DNA of 5,845 nucleotides from Bacillota bacterium (GCA_023436515.1 JAEZIV010000453.1:1-5845); one strand, 5' to 3'; numbered from the stretch's first letter, positions 1 through 5,680 are shown. The notes: generated by a model from the sequence alone, not told the origin. Numbers and translations are program-made.

Positions 1-3
1 CAT

Positions 4-33
4 AAACAGAGGGAAGTAATATACTCCCTCCGT
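4..33 (-). terminator. Putative intrinsic terminator after the dCMP deaminase gene
   Basis: Read on the minus strand, positions 33-22 pair with 18-6 through a 3-nt loop (19-21), giving 12 pairs including one G-U wobble, with a single bulged base at 14. The core is GGAGGG against CCCTC. It lies 17 nt beyond the stop codon of the last gene of the rpiB-upp operon. The U-tract visible is short (UUUAU) and the window ends there, so its full strength cannot be judged. Confidence 0.6.
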
Positions 34-50
34 TTTCGTTAAATTTATAT

Positions 51-488
51 CTATACCTTAACAACCTCGATGGCGGCTTCCTCCAATAATGTCATAGAAA
101 GCTCATCAGGGTAGTCACCACTAAACACAATGCGTGTTATACCGGCATTTATAGCCAGCTTTGCACATAGCACGCAGGGTTGTGCTGTCACGTAAAGCGT
201 CGCCCCATTTACACTGGTTCCGCTATACGCCGCCTGTACAATAGCATTCTGCTCAGCATGTATGGCTCTGCAAAGCTCATGTCTCTGTCCCGAGGGGATA
301 TTTAGCTTTTCCCTGAGACAGCCCACCTCAGAACAATGCTTGCAGCCTATAGGCGCCCCGTTATAGCCGGTTGCAAGTATTCTCTTATCCTTGACAATTA
401 GTGCACCTACCTGCCTTCTCATACATGTTGATCTTGTTTTTATCAGATCAACAATCTGTATAAAATACTCATCCCAGGATGGTCTCAT
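51..488 (-). CDS. comEB: Deoxycytidylate (dCMP) deaminase, ComEB type
   Basis: This 145-residue protein is a zinc-dependent deaminase converting dCMP to dUMP, the substrate of thymidylate synthase, in the cytoplasm. The catalytic zinc motif is visible as HAE at residues 77-79 (His77, proton-shuttling Glu79) and PCVLC at 104-108 (Cys105, Cys108). The stretch GYNGAP (41-46), the cysteines 49, 52 and 57 and the phrase ELCRAIHAE (71-79) are typical of dCMP deaminases rather than cytidine or tRNA-adenosine deaminases; the extra cysteines may hold a second zinc. I start at ATG 488 rather than the in-frame ATG at 512: GGGGG sits 5 nt upstream of 488, whereas 512 has only A/T-rich sequence before it, and MRPSWDEYF is the usual family beginning. 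It is the last gene of the rpiB-upp unit, 90 nt after upp, with no clear promoter of its own. Allosteric control by dCTP and dTTP is known in the family but cannot be read here. Confidence 0.93.
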   Translation of the reverse strand: MRPSWDEYFIQIVDLIKTRSTCMRRQVGALIVKDKRILATGYNGAPIGCKHCSEVGCLREKLNIPSGQRHELCRAIHAEQNAIVQAAYSGTSVNGATLYVTAQPCVLCAKLAINAGITRIVFSGDYPDELSMTLLEEAAIEVVKV

Positions 489-493
489 AAATA

Positions 494-498
494 CCCCC
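494..498 (-). promoter_or_regulatory. Ribosome binding site deciding the dCMP deaminase start
   Basis: GGGGG on the minus strand lies 5 nt before the ATG at 488. It is not a canonical AGGAGG but is the only purine-rich run near either candidate start. The upstream in-frame ATG at 512 has no such element. Confidence 0.5.
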
Positions 499-578
499 AC
501 TAAAATACCCATTAAGTATATATTTCTGTGAAAAACCAGCTTTACAGCTTATCAAGAGACTATGCGCCGTAATAATCC

Positions 579-1208
579 TTACTTTGTCCCGAACAGTCTA
601 TCCCCTGCATCACCAAGGCCCGGAACTATATAAGCATGATCATTTAAAACCTCGTCAACAGCAGCACAGTATATCTCTACATCGGGATGATCCTTGCGTA
701 TTCTTTCTATTCCCGCTTTTGCTGCTATGAGGCACATTAATTTGATATTCTGTACCCCTCTGTTTTTTATAAACTGAATTGCAGCTGATGCTGAACCCCC
801 TGTTGCAAGCATTGGATCAAGAACTACTATTTCTCTCTCTTCAACATCAACAGGCAGCTTGCAGTAGTATTCAACGGGTTCCAGAGTCTCTGGATCTCTA
901 TACAAGCCTATATGACCAACCTTTGCCATTGGAAGGAGACTGAGCATTCCGTCAACCATACCCAGGCCGGCTCTTAATATTGGAACTATGCCCAATTTCT
1001 TTCCTGAGATAACCTTTGTTTTTGCAATTCCAACGGGTGTCTCGATTTCCACTTCCTTCAGAGGCATATTTCTTGTAACCTCATAGCCCATAAGCATGGC
1101 TATTTCTGAAACCAACTCCCTGAATTCCTTTGTGTTAGTGTTCTTATCTCTCAGTAATGATACCTTGTGCTGTATTAATGGGTGATCAAATACAAATACG
1201 CTATCCAT
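579..1208 (-). CDS. upp: Uracil phosphoribosyltransferase
   Basis: This 209-residue cytoplasmic enzyme joins uracil and PRPP to make UMP and pyrophosphate, the main uracil salvage step. The length is that of the family. The PRPP-binding loop is at residues 131-139 (DPMLATGGS), and the uracil-binding C-terminal stretch [12 protein letters not shown] is at 193-204. The region PILRAGLGM (76-84) is also typical of Upp. The start is supported by TGAGGA 6 nt before the ATG; this ribosome binding site includes the stop codon of rpiB, so only 9 nt separate the two genes and translational coupling is likely. RpiB supplies pentose phosphate towards PRPP, the co-substrate of Upp, and the dCMP deaminase downstream works on another pyrimidine nucleotide. 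In Bacillus subtilis upp also follows rpiB (ywlF), though with ywlG and glyA between, so the neighbourhood is partly conserved. No frameshift or missing catalytic residue is seen. Confidence 0.97.
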   Translation of the reverse strand: MDSVFVFDHPLIQHKVSLLRDKNTNTKEFRELVSEIAMLMGYEVTRNMPLKEVEIETPVGIAKTKVISGKKLGIVPILRAGLGMVDGMLSLLPMAKVGHIGLYRDPETLEPVEYYCKLPVDVEEREIVVLDPMLATGGSASAAIQFIKNRGVQNIKLMCLIAAKAGIERIRKDHPDVEIYCAAVDEVLNDHAYIVPGLGDAGDRLFGTK

Positions 1209-1217
1209 CTTTTATCC

Positions 1218-1667
1218 TCACTTTGTAAAATATTTTTGTTCGATTTTAGAGATTTTATCAACTCTGTTACCGTGCCTACCGCCTAAAAAATCTGTTTCAA
1301 GCCATACCTCAATAATTTCGAGAGCCAAGCCCGGTCCAACCACTCTTTCGCCAATAGCGAGAATGTTGGCATCATTGTGCTGCCTGCTCATCTTTGCCAT
1401 ATAGCTGTCTGTGCACAATGCGGCTCTTACTCCGGGAACCTTGTTACAAGCAATTGATATTCCTATTCCAGTACCGCATATAACGATACCTTTTTCACAT
1501 TCCTTACTGCTTACTGCTTCAGCTACTGCCTGTCCATAATCGGGATAATCCACAGAATCCGGACAGTTTGTACCAAAATCCTTTACCTCAAGTCCCTTAC
1601 TTTCCAAGAACTTGATTATGTCTGCCTTGAGCAGATAACCTGCATGGTCGCTTCCTATTGCAATCAA
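1218..1667 (-). CDS. rpiB: Ribose 5-phosphate isomerase B (TTG start)
   Basis: The 149-residue product interconverts ribulose 5-phosphate and ribose 5-phosphate in the pentose phosphate pathway, feeding PRPP synthesis. The N-terminal SDHAG motif (residues 6-10), the ICGTGIG loop with the catalytic-base Cys64, and RQHNDANILAIGER (95-108) with ring-opening His97 are all present, marking the RpiB/LacAB family; the intact CGTGIG with Cys favours RpiB over LacA/LacB. I choose the TTG at 1667: GGAG lies 6 nt before it, the protein then begins IAIGSDHAG like typical RpiB, and the length fits the usual 145-150 residues. The longer frame from GTG 1706 or ATG 1679 adds unconserved residues and lacks a properly spaced ribosome binding site. 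It is the first gene of a unit driven by the promoter at 1803-1831, with a leader of about 129 nt, and its stop codon is part of the upp ribosome binding site. Confidence 0.93.
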   Translation of the reverse strand: MIAIGSDHAGYLLKADIIKFLESKGLEVKDFGTNCPDSVDYPDYGQAVAEAVSSKECEKGIVICGTGIGISIACNKVPGVRAALCTDSYMAKMSRQHNDANILAIGERVVGPGLALEIIEVWLETDFLGGRHGNRVDKISKIEQKYFTK

Positions 1668-1673
1668 GTCTAA

Positions 1674-1677
1674 CTCC
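1674..1677 (-). promoter_or_regulatory. Ribosome binding site deciding the rpiB TTG start
   Basis: GGAG on the minus strand is followed by the 6-nt spacer TTAGAC and then TTG at 1667. The ATG at 1679 overlaps this element and has GGAA directly against it with no spacer, so it is a poor start. A TTG start is common enough in Firmicutes. Confidence 0.6.
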
Positions 1678-1802
1678 ATTTCCGGCACGGGGAAGTTAAT
1701 GAACACTTACAAAAAAGCAAAATTTTTTTGTAGCTAGACAAAATTCCCTGCCTTTTTATTGAATATATTAAATTAGATATAATTTATAGCTCATTCCTTT
1801 TT

Positions 1803-1831
1803 ATTTTATAGTATAAACTTATTCATGTCAA
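1803..1831 (-). promoter_or_regulatory. SigA-type promoter of rpiB-upp-dCMP deaminase
   Basis: On the minus strand there is a perfect -35 TTGACA (1831-1826), a 17-bp spacer and a -10 TAAAAT (1808-1803, five of six consensus bases). Transcription would begin near 1796. The first two bases of the -35 are the last two of the U-tract of the ywlE terminator. A TATAAA reading with a 15-bp spacer is also possible but is less well spaced. The 209-nt gap 1668-1876 holds only this promoter, the terminator and the leader. Confidence 0.72.
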
Positions 1832-1859
1832 AAAAAAGTGGGTGACTAAATCAACACCC
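1830..1859 (-). terminator. Intrinsic terminator after ywlE
   Basis: On the minus strand GGGTG (1859-1855) pairs with CACCC (1844-1840) around a 10-nt loop, followed after two bases by eight consecutive Ts (1837-1830). It begins 17 nt beyond the ywlE stop codon and separates the prfA-zip-ywlC-ywlE unit from the rpiB unit. The stem is only 5 bp, so some readthrough is possible. Confidence 0.75.
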
Positions 1860-1876
1860 TTCCCATAATTTTTTTG

Positions 1877-2377
1877 TCAAATAAGCCTTTTTATAGCCTG
1901 CCTGACGCTTTCGTATATTTCAATTGCACAGGTTTCATAGCTGCTATAAGGCATACCGTAAGGATCCCTTATGTCGAGAGCGCTGTCCCCCTGCTGAAGG
2001 TTCGGATATGCATATTCCTTGAGAGTGAATATTGCAGAACTCTTGTCTCTGAAATTGGCTTTAAGAAAATCTCTGTGCTGTCTGGTCATAGTCAATACAA
2101 GCTGAGCACTATTCATATCCTCCGCCAATAGGCTTTTTGCCCTGTGAATGGATATATCAATGCCCCAGAGCTTTTTCAAGGCCGTTACAGAGTGCAGTGA
2201 TGCAGGATCGCCGTCAAAGGCTTGAATACCTCTAGAGGCTACTGCCAACTCCTTCAACTCAGATTCCTGCTGGGAAAAAGCCCTGAATATTCCTTCGGCC
2301 ATACAGCTCCTGCAGGTATTACCGGTGCAAATAAAAAGTATATTACGTGTGCTTGTTTCTTTGTTTGTCATTGTCAT
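1877..2377 (-). CDS. ywlE: Low-molecular-weight protein phosphatase, YwlE-type arginine phosphatase
   Basis: The 166-residue product belongs to the low-molecular-weight phosphatase family. The P-loop CX5R is at residues 17-23 (nucleophile Cys17, Arg23), followed by Ser24, and the general acid Asp138 lies in the DPYG loop near the C-terminus. Residue 21 is threonine, matching Thr11 of Bacillus YwlE, the residue known to favour phosphoarginine over phosphotyrosine. I therefore infer that it reverses the arginine phosphorylation made by McsB-type kinases, though no such kinase gene is in the window. The position after the proline-bearing RSP of YwlE is Cys here (RSC). Bacillus subtilis ywlE also lies close to ywlC and just before rpiB. 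The frame can begin at GTG 2386, overlapping the ywlC stop, but GAGGTG lies 8 nt before the ATG at 2377, which I prefer. A terminator follows, so this ends the unit. Confidence 0.9.
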   Translation of the reverse strand: MTMTNKETSTRNILFICTGNTCRSCMAEGIFRAFSQQESELKELAVASRGIQAFDGDPASLHSVTALKKLWGIDISIHRAKSLLAEDMNSAQLVLTMTRQHRDFLKANFRDKSSAIFTLKEYAYPNLQQGDSALDIRDPYGMPYSSYETCAIEIYESVRQAIKRLI

Positions 2378-2382
2378 TGTAC

Positions 2383-3438
2383 TCACACCTCAACTATGTC
2401 GTAGCCTGACGCTTTCAACATTCTATTCATTATGGCAAGACCCATCTCAAACTCATCGACAGCCTCCGCATATATGATTTCCACACCTCTTTTATCGAAA
2501 TCCCTAAGGAGAGAAAATAGCCTGGCTGCAATGGTTTCAGGCTTGTCCCTGTCACCCATGGAGAGAATATCACCACCCTGATACCAGTCTTTTGTCTGAT
2601 CTGTGGCGCATATTCCCACTCTCAATCCTTTCAAACTGCTTTCCCGAGCCAGTTCATTTATTTTATCAGCCTGTTCCCGGCTACTTTTACTTTTAACAAC
2701 AACCACATGAGCCTTCGGTGAATAGTGTGTATACTTCATCCCCGGTGATCTGGGAACATTGTCGGAGCTGGTATTCTCCAAGATAGTTTTGTCAACAGCT
2801 ATTGGTCCAATATATTTTTCAAGCTGCCCAGGGGTTATACCCCCTGGTCTCAGTAACACCGGCGGCTCCTGAGTCACATCCAGAACAGTCGATTCCAGCC
2901 CAACCTGTGCACATCCTGCGTCAATTATCATTTCTATTCTGCCGTCCATATCGTCCAGCACATGCTGTGCCGTTGTAGTACTGGGTCTGCCCGAAGCATT
3001 TGCACTGGGCGCCGCAACCGGCACACCTGCTAATCGTATCAGCTCAAGTGCCACCGGATGCTCCGGCATACGTATTGCCACTGTATCCAGCCCGGCTGTC
3101 ACAATCTCAGGTATAATTTTGTTTTTTTTCATCACTAAGGTCAGCGGGCCGGGCCAAAGCTTGTCCATAAGCACAAGAGCTTTATCCGGTATGCTTTCTG
3201 TCAGCTCAGCTACCTTTTCCTTATCTGCTATATGTACAATGAGTGGATTATCTGATGGTCTTCCCTTAGCTATAAAGATATTTGAAACGGCCTCGGTGCT
3301 CAAGGCATTTGCTCCAAGACCATATACGGTTTCGGTGGGTATTGCCACTATTTTGCCATCACTAAGCGCTTTCGCAGCCCTTCCAAGTTTCTCCCTGTCA
3401 ATATTCTCGGGGTCAATATTTATAACTTCAGTAATCAT
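2383..3438 (-). CDS. ywlC: L-threonylcarbamoyladenylate synthase (Sua5/YwlC, two-domain)
   Basis: This 351-residue enzyme makes threonylcarbamoyl-AMP from threonine, bicarbonate and ATP, the first step of t6A formation at position 37 of tRNAs decoding ANN codons; TsaD/TsaB/TsaE complete the step elsewhere. The N-terminal YrdC domain (about 1-205) shows PTETVYGLG (34-42), KGRPSDNPL (58-66), the LWPGPLT stretch (94-100) and PSANASGRP (144-152), which form the nucleotide- and threonine-binding pocket. The C-terminal Sua5 domain starts after the linker around PRSPGMKYTHYSPKA, and its presence distinguishes this long YwlC/Sua5 form from the short TsaC. AGGAGA 8 nt before the ATG supports the start. 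It is 55 nt downstream of the ZIP transporter with no terminator between, and its 3' end carries the ribosome binding site of ywlE, so it is an internal operon gene. Nothing is truncated or broken. Confidence 0.96.
   Translation of the reverse strand: MITEVINIDPENIDREKLGRAAKALSDGKIVAIPTETVYGLGANALSTEAVSNIFIAKGRPSDNPLIVHIADKEKVAELTESIPDKALVLMDKLWPGPLTLVMKKNKIIPEIVTAGLDTVAIRMPEHPVALELIRLAGVPVAAPSANASGRPSTTTAQHVLDDMDGRIEMIIDAGCAQVGLESTVLDVTQEPPVLLRPGGITPGQLEKYIGPIAVDKTILENTSSDNVPRSPGMKYTHYSPKAHVVVVKSKSSREQADKINELARESSLKGLRVGICATDQTKDWYQGGDILSMGDRDKPETIAARLFSLLRDFDKRGVEIIYAEAVDEFEMGLAIMNRMLKASGYDIVEV
2386..2391 (-). promoter_or_regulatory. ywlE ribosome binding site within the end of ywlC
   Basis: GAGGTG on the minus strand encodes the last Glu-Val of ywlC and lies 8 nt before ATG 2377. 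It is too close to the GTG at 2386 (it overlaps it), so it favours the ATG as the ywlE start and couples ywlE to ywlC translation. Confidence 0.55.
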
Positions 3439-3493
3439 TCTACAATTCTCCTGTAAACTAAAAAGGTCTTTCTTCCGCCATCCGTCTACTATT

Positions 3494-4243
3494 TTAATTA
3501 AGCATTGTCACTATTATACCACACAAAATGCCCAGGATATTCCCCACTGAAGACATTCTTCCCAGATAAATTCTTTTTGACTCAGGAATGAGTTCCCCAT
3601 ACACCACAAAAAGCATAGCTCCACCGGCAAAACCAAGGCAAATTCCCACAAACTGTTCCGACACGTGTCCTAAAGCAGCACCGATCAGCGCACCGATACC
3701 CATGGGAACACCGGAGAGTATTGTTAAAAGAAAGGCCTTTGCTGCAGTAAATCCACCAAGCTTCATAGGAAGGGCCATTGCAATGCCTTCCGGGATGTCA
3801 TGGATTGCTATAATTAAAGTAAGTGTTATACCAAGGCTTACCGATGCTTCAAAGCCCGAACCCACCGCAAACCCTTCCGGCAGATTGTGCATTGCCAAAC
3901 CAATTGATACCAGAATGCCGGTTCTCAACAGATTTGAATTGCCCGATGCATTTTTTATGGCATCAAGCTGCTTGACGAAGTCATCTATTATTATGACTAC
4001 AAGTATTCCCACCAGCACTCCGATTATTGCCATATTCAGACCTGCTATTTTAACGGCCTCAGGTACAAGCTCGAAGCATACTACCGAGGTCATCAGCCCT
4101 GCTGAAAACTCCAGTATTGAGCTTAATATACGGTTGCTTATGGTTTTCCCTACAAAAAAGGCTATCAATCCGCCTATACCGGTACCGGTAATTCCTGATA
4201 TCAAGCCTATACCTGCTATTCTTAAAATATGCTCCACGGCCAT
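3494..4243 (-). CDS. ZIP-family divalent metal transporter
   Basis: The 249-residue protein is an integral membrane protein with about eight hydrophobic segments, as expected of ZIP carriers, which bring Zn2+ or related divalent metals into the cytoplasm. The two signature metal-site motifs are HNLPEG (119-124) and HDIPEG (148-153), in neighbouring helices, with GELIPES (216-222) near the end. The loop between about residues 91 and 107 is short and has no histidine cluster, unlike many eukaryotic ZIPs. Motif order resembles ZupT/GufA-type bacterial members. Substrate (Zn, Mn, Fe) cannot be told from sequence. AAGG lies 5 nt before the ATG, a weak ribosome binding site. The gene stands 113 nt after prfA and 55 nt before ywlC. 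In Bacillus subtilis the manganese exporter gene mntP (ywlD) lies beside ywlC, so a metal transporter of another family occupies a similar place here. Confidence 0.92.
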   Translation of the reverse strand: MAVEHILRIAGIGLISGITGTGIGGLIAFFVGKTISNRILSSILEFSAGLMTSVVCFELVPEAVKIAGLNMAIIGVLVGILVVIIIDDFVKQLDAIKNASGNSNLLRTGILVSIGLAMHNLPEGFAVGSGFEASVSLGITLTLIIAIHDIPEGIAMALPMKLGGFTAAKAFLLTILSGVPMGIGALIGAALGHVSEQFVGICLGFAGGAMLFVVYGELIPESKRIYLGRMSSVGNILGILCGIIVTMLN

Positions 4244-4356
4244 ACCACCCTTTATAGTATATCTATAACGAAGCTGTAAAATAGCTCTGTATGCTTTTTT
4301 GCATAAACGTTATAAGACATACTATTCGTGGCTACCGCAGAATATTAACAATATTT
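4244..4356 (-). other. prfA-ZIP intergenic gap with a small hairpin
   Basis: The gap contains a TATGC / GCATA hairpin with an AAAAAA loop on the minus strand (about 4290-4305). No U-tract follows it, so it is not a convincing terminator. I see no well-spaced promoter, so readthrough from prfA into the ZIP gene is the simplest reading, perhaps with the hairpin affecting mRNA processing. Confidence 0.35.
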
Positions 4357-5436
4357 TTAGTCCTCATCATCACTGCCGGCGCCAAGCTTCTCAGATTGGT
4401 CGGTGGTGATAAGCGCATCAATTATTTCATCAAGATCACCATCAAGAACCTGCTCCAGCTTATAGAGGGTCAGATTTATTCTATGATCGGTAACCCTGCC
4501 CTGGGGATAATTATAGGTTCTGATTCTCTCACTTCTGTCCCCTGTGCCAACTTGACTTTTTCTATCCTGAGCCACTTCATTGGCCTGCTGTTCCTGCGCA
4601 GCATCATAAAGCTTTGATCTCAGTATTTTCATTGCCTTATCCTTGTTTTTATGCTGTGACCGTTCATCTTGGCAGGCAACAACAATACCACTGGGAATAT
4701 GAGTTATTCGTATTGCAGAATCGGTTTTGTTGATGTGCTGACCGCCGGCACCGCTTGCTCTGTAGGTATCAATTCTCAAATCATTGGGATTGATATCCAC
4801 ATCAACCTCTTCAACCTCGGGAAGTACCGCTACCGTTATGGTTGAGGTATGAATACGGCCGCTGGATTCGGTGGAAGGTACTCTTTGTACTCTATGAACT
4901 CCGCTTTCAAATTTCAGTCTGCTGTATGCGCCCTTACCCTCAATGGAAAAAACAACCTCCTTAAAGCCTCCCAGCTCAGTAGGGTTGGAATCCAGTATTT
5001 CAGTTTTCCAGCGCTTTCTTTCGGCGTATCTGGTCATGGCCCTGAAGAGTACCCCTGCAAAAAGTGCCGCCTCTTCTCCGCCTGCTCCTCCGCGAATTTC
5101 AATAATAACGTTTTTCTCATCATTGGGGTCCTTTGGTACAATCATTACCTTGAGCTGTTTTTTTATGATATCAAGCTGCTCCTGAGCCTCTTCAAACTCT
5201 GATTGAACCATTTCCCTGAAATCCTTATCAAGGGTATCCTTCAAAAGCTCTCTTGCTTCTTCAATATCAGAGGTAACCTTTCTGTACTCTCTGAACTTCT
5301 GAACTATTTCCTCCAGGTCGGAATATTCCTTCATGTATTTTCTATATTCCTCCTGATTGTTTATTATATCAGGATCACTAAGCTTATGACTTATTTCCTC
5401 ATACCTGTCTTCTGCTGACTGCAGTTTATCAAACAT
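4357..5436 (-). CDS. prfA: Peptide chain release factor 1
   Basis: The 359-residue product recognises UAA and UAG stop codons on the ribosome and releases the finished peptide. The order is the class-I bacterial pattern: N-terminal coiled helices (about 1-100), the PCRF domain, the codon-reading tripeptide PST at 187-189 (a PxT motif, marking RF1; RF2 has SPF), then the peptidyl-transferase GGQ at 231-233 in [13 protein letters not shown]. The Gln of GGQ is normally methylated by PrmC, whose gene is not next door here. The frame extends to a TTG at 5448, but I start at ATG 5436: GGAGGA lies 4 nt before it and MFDKL is the standard RF1 beginning. The gene ends with an acidic tail and a TAA stop. 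A promoter at 5603-5631 and a leader of about 160 nt precede it, and no terminator separates it from the ZIP gene. Confidence 0.97.
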   Translation of the reverse strand: MFDKLQSAEDRYEEISHKLSDPDIINNQEEYRKYMKEYSDLEEIVQKFREYRKVTSDIEEARELLKDTLDKDFREMVQSEFEEAQEQLDIIKKQLKVMIVPKDPNDEKNVIIEIRGGAGGEEAALFAGVLFRAMTRYAERKRWKTEILDSNPTELGGFKEVVFSIEGKGAYSRLKFESGVHRVQRVPSTESSGRIHTSTITVAVLPEVEEVDVDINPNDLRIDTYRASGAGGQHINKTDSAIRITHIPSGIVVACQDERSQHKNKDKAMKILRSKLYDAAQEQQANEVAQDRKSQVGTGDRSERIRTYNYPQGRVTDHRINLTLYKLEQVLDGDLDEIIDALITTDQSEKLGAGSDDED

Positions 5437-5491
5437 AAAATCCTCCAAATATTATCTCATGCTCTGACACGCCATTTATTTCAGGAGGCAT
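5429..5491 (-). CDS. Possible 20-codon leader ORF overlapping the prfA start
   Basis: An ATG at 5491 opens a 20-codon frame beginning [11 protein letters not shown] that ends in TGA at 5429-5431, 3 nt downstream of the prfA ATG (5434-5436). AGGGG lies 8 nt before the start, a moderate ribosome binding site. Stopping beside the prfA start would allow translational coupling. The stop is UGA, which is read by release factor 2, so it would not sense release factor 1 itself. The peptide resembles nothing I know, and such a frame can arise by chance; treat it as a candidate only. Confidence 0.22.
   Translation of the reverse strand: MPPEINGVSEHEIIFGGFYV
5441..5446 (-). promoter_or_regulatory. prfA ribosome binding site
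   Basis: GGAGGA on the minus strand is followed by TTTT and the ATG at 5436. It settles the prfA start against the TTG at 5448, which lies just upstream of this element. Its GGAGG core is complementary to CCTCC in the leader (5488-5484). Confidence 0.85.
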
Positions 5492-5495
5492 ATAT

Positions 5496-5543
5496 ATGAC
5501 CCCTGCACAGTTTCCCAACGTTTTTAGCTACTCTTTCCGTTAA
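5496..5543 (+). CDS. Possible 15-codon ORF antisense to the prfA leader
   Basis: On the plus strand an AGGAGG (5483-5488) lies exactly 7 nt before ATG 5496, followed by 15 codons (MTPAQFPNVFSYSFR) and TAA. The ribosome binding site match and spacing are ideal, but I find no convincing promoter upstream, the codons show no clear bias, and the purine run is half of the palindrome at 5482-5505. It may be chance. Confidence 0.2.
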   Translation: MTPAQFPNVFSYSFR

Positions 5544-5602
5544 TCACCGAATAATGCACCGATATTGCATATTTTCAGCATAACAGCGTTCAGCAATTTA
5601 TT

Positions 5603-5631
5603 ATTATAACATGAACAAGAATATGAAGCAA
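5603..5631 (-). promoter_or_regulatory. Predicted prfA promoter
   Basis: On the minus strand a perfect -10 TATAAT (5608-5603) is preceded by a 17-bp spacer and TTGCTT (5631-5626), matching three of six -35 bases. Transcription would start near 5596. The -35 shares three bases (5629-5631) with the end of the upstream hairpin terminator. The weak -35 lowers certainty. Confidence 0.6.
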
Positions 5632-5680
5632 CAAAAGAACTACCTTCAGTAGCCCTTAAAGGTAGTTCCTTTGTTGTTTT
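5629..5680. terminator. Long stem-loop terminator between the edge gene and prfA
   Basis: CAACAAA (5629-5635) pairs with TTTGTTG (5670-5676), and GAACTACCTT (5637-5646) with AAGGTAGTTC (5659-5668): 17 pairs, one A/C mismatch and a 12-nt loop. On the plus strand TTTT follows; on the minus strand the bases after the stem are moderately U-rich (CTTCATATTCTT) and an A-tract precedes. It lies about 60 nt beyond the stop of the minus-strand edge gene, for which it is the likely terminator, and may work in both directions. The stretch 5681-5737 holds nothing else I can support. Confidence 0.7.

Larger units (their letters stand above)
5437..5596 (-). promoter_or_regulatory. Long prfA leader with palindrome; no known riboswitch recognised
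   Basis: From the predicted start near 5596 to the prfA start codon there are about 160 nt without a long gene. Positions 5482-5505 form an imperfect palindrome, 10 of 12 pairs, centred on CATATATATG. Its CCTCC half (minus strand) could instead pair with the prfA ribosome binding site. A 20-codon frame (5429-5491, minus) overlaps the prfA start, and a 15-codon frame with AGGAGG lies on the other strand (5496-5543). I do not recognise a described riboswitch; T-box hallmarks are missing. The regulatory role is inference. Confidence 0.35.

Noticed and set aside
517..543. Hairpin CTGTAAA / TTTCACAG between upp and the dCMP deaminase gene as a terminator
   Set aside because: The stem needs a bulge, is weak, and is followed by mixed A/T rather than a U-run.
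3119..3550. Plus-strand open frame across the start of ywlC
   Set aside because: It overlaps conserved YrdC motifs on the other strand and has no family features of its own.
3588..4268. Long plus-strand open frame across the ZIP gene
   Set aside because: It is the antisense of a clearly conserved membrane protein, is proline- and serine-rich in the manner of shadow frames, and has no ribosome binding site.
4290..4305. Hairpin TATGC/GCATA as a terminator between prfA and the ZIP gene
   Set aside because: Only 5 bp, A/T-rich, with no U-tract after it on the transcribed strand.
5505..5560. T-box-like wording in the prfA leader (GGAAAGAGTAGC resembles the start of some T-box leaders)
   Set aside because: The T-box sequence with TGGNACCGCG, the AGAGA-type stem and the terminator/antiterminator pair are absent, and the leader is too short.
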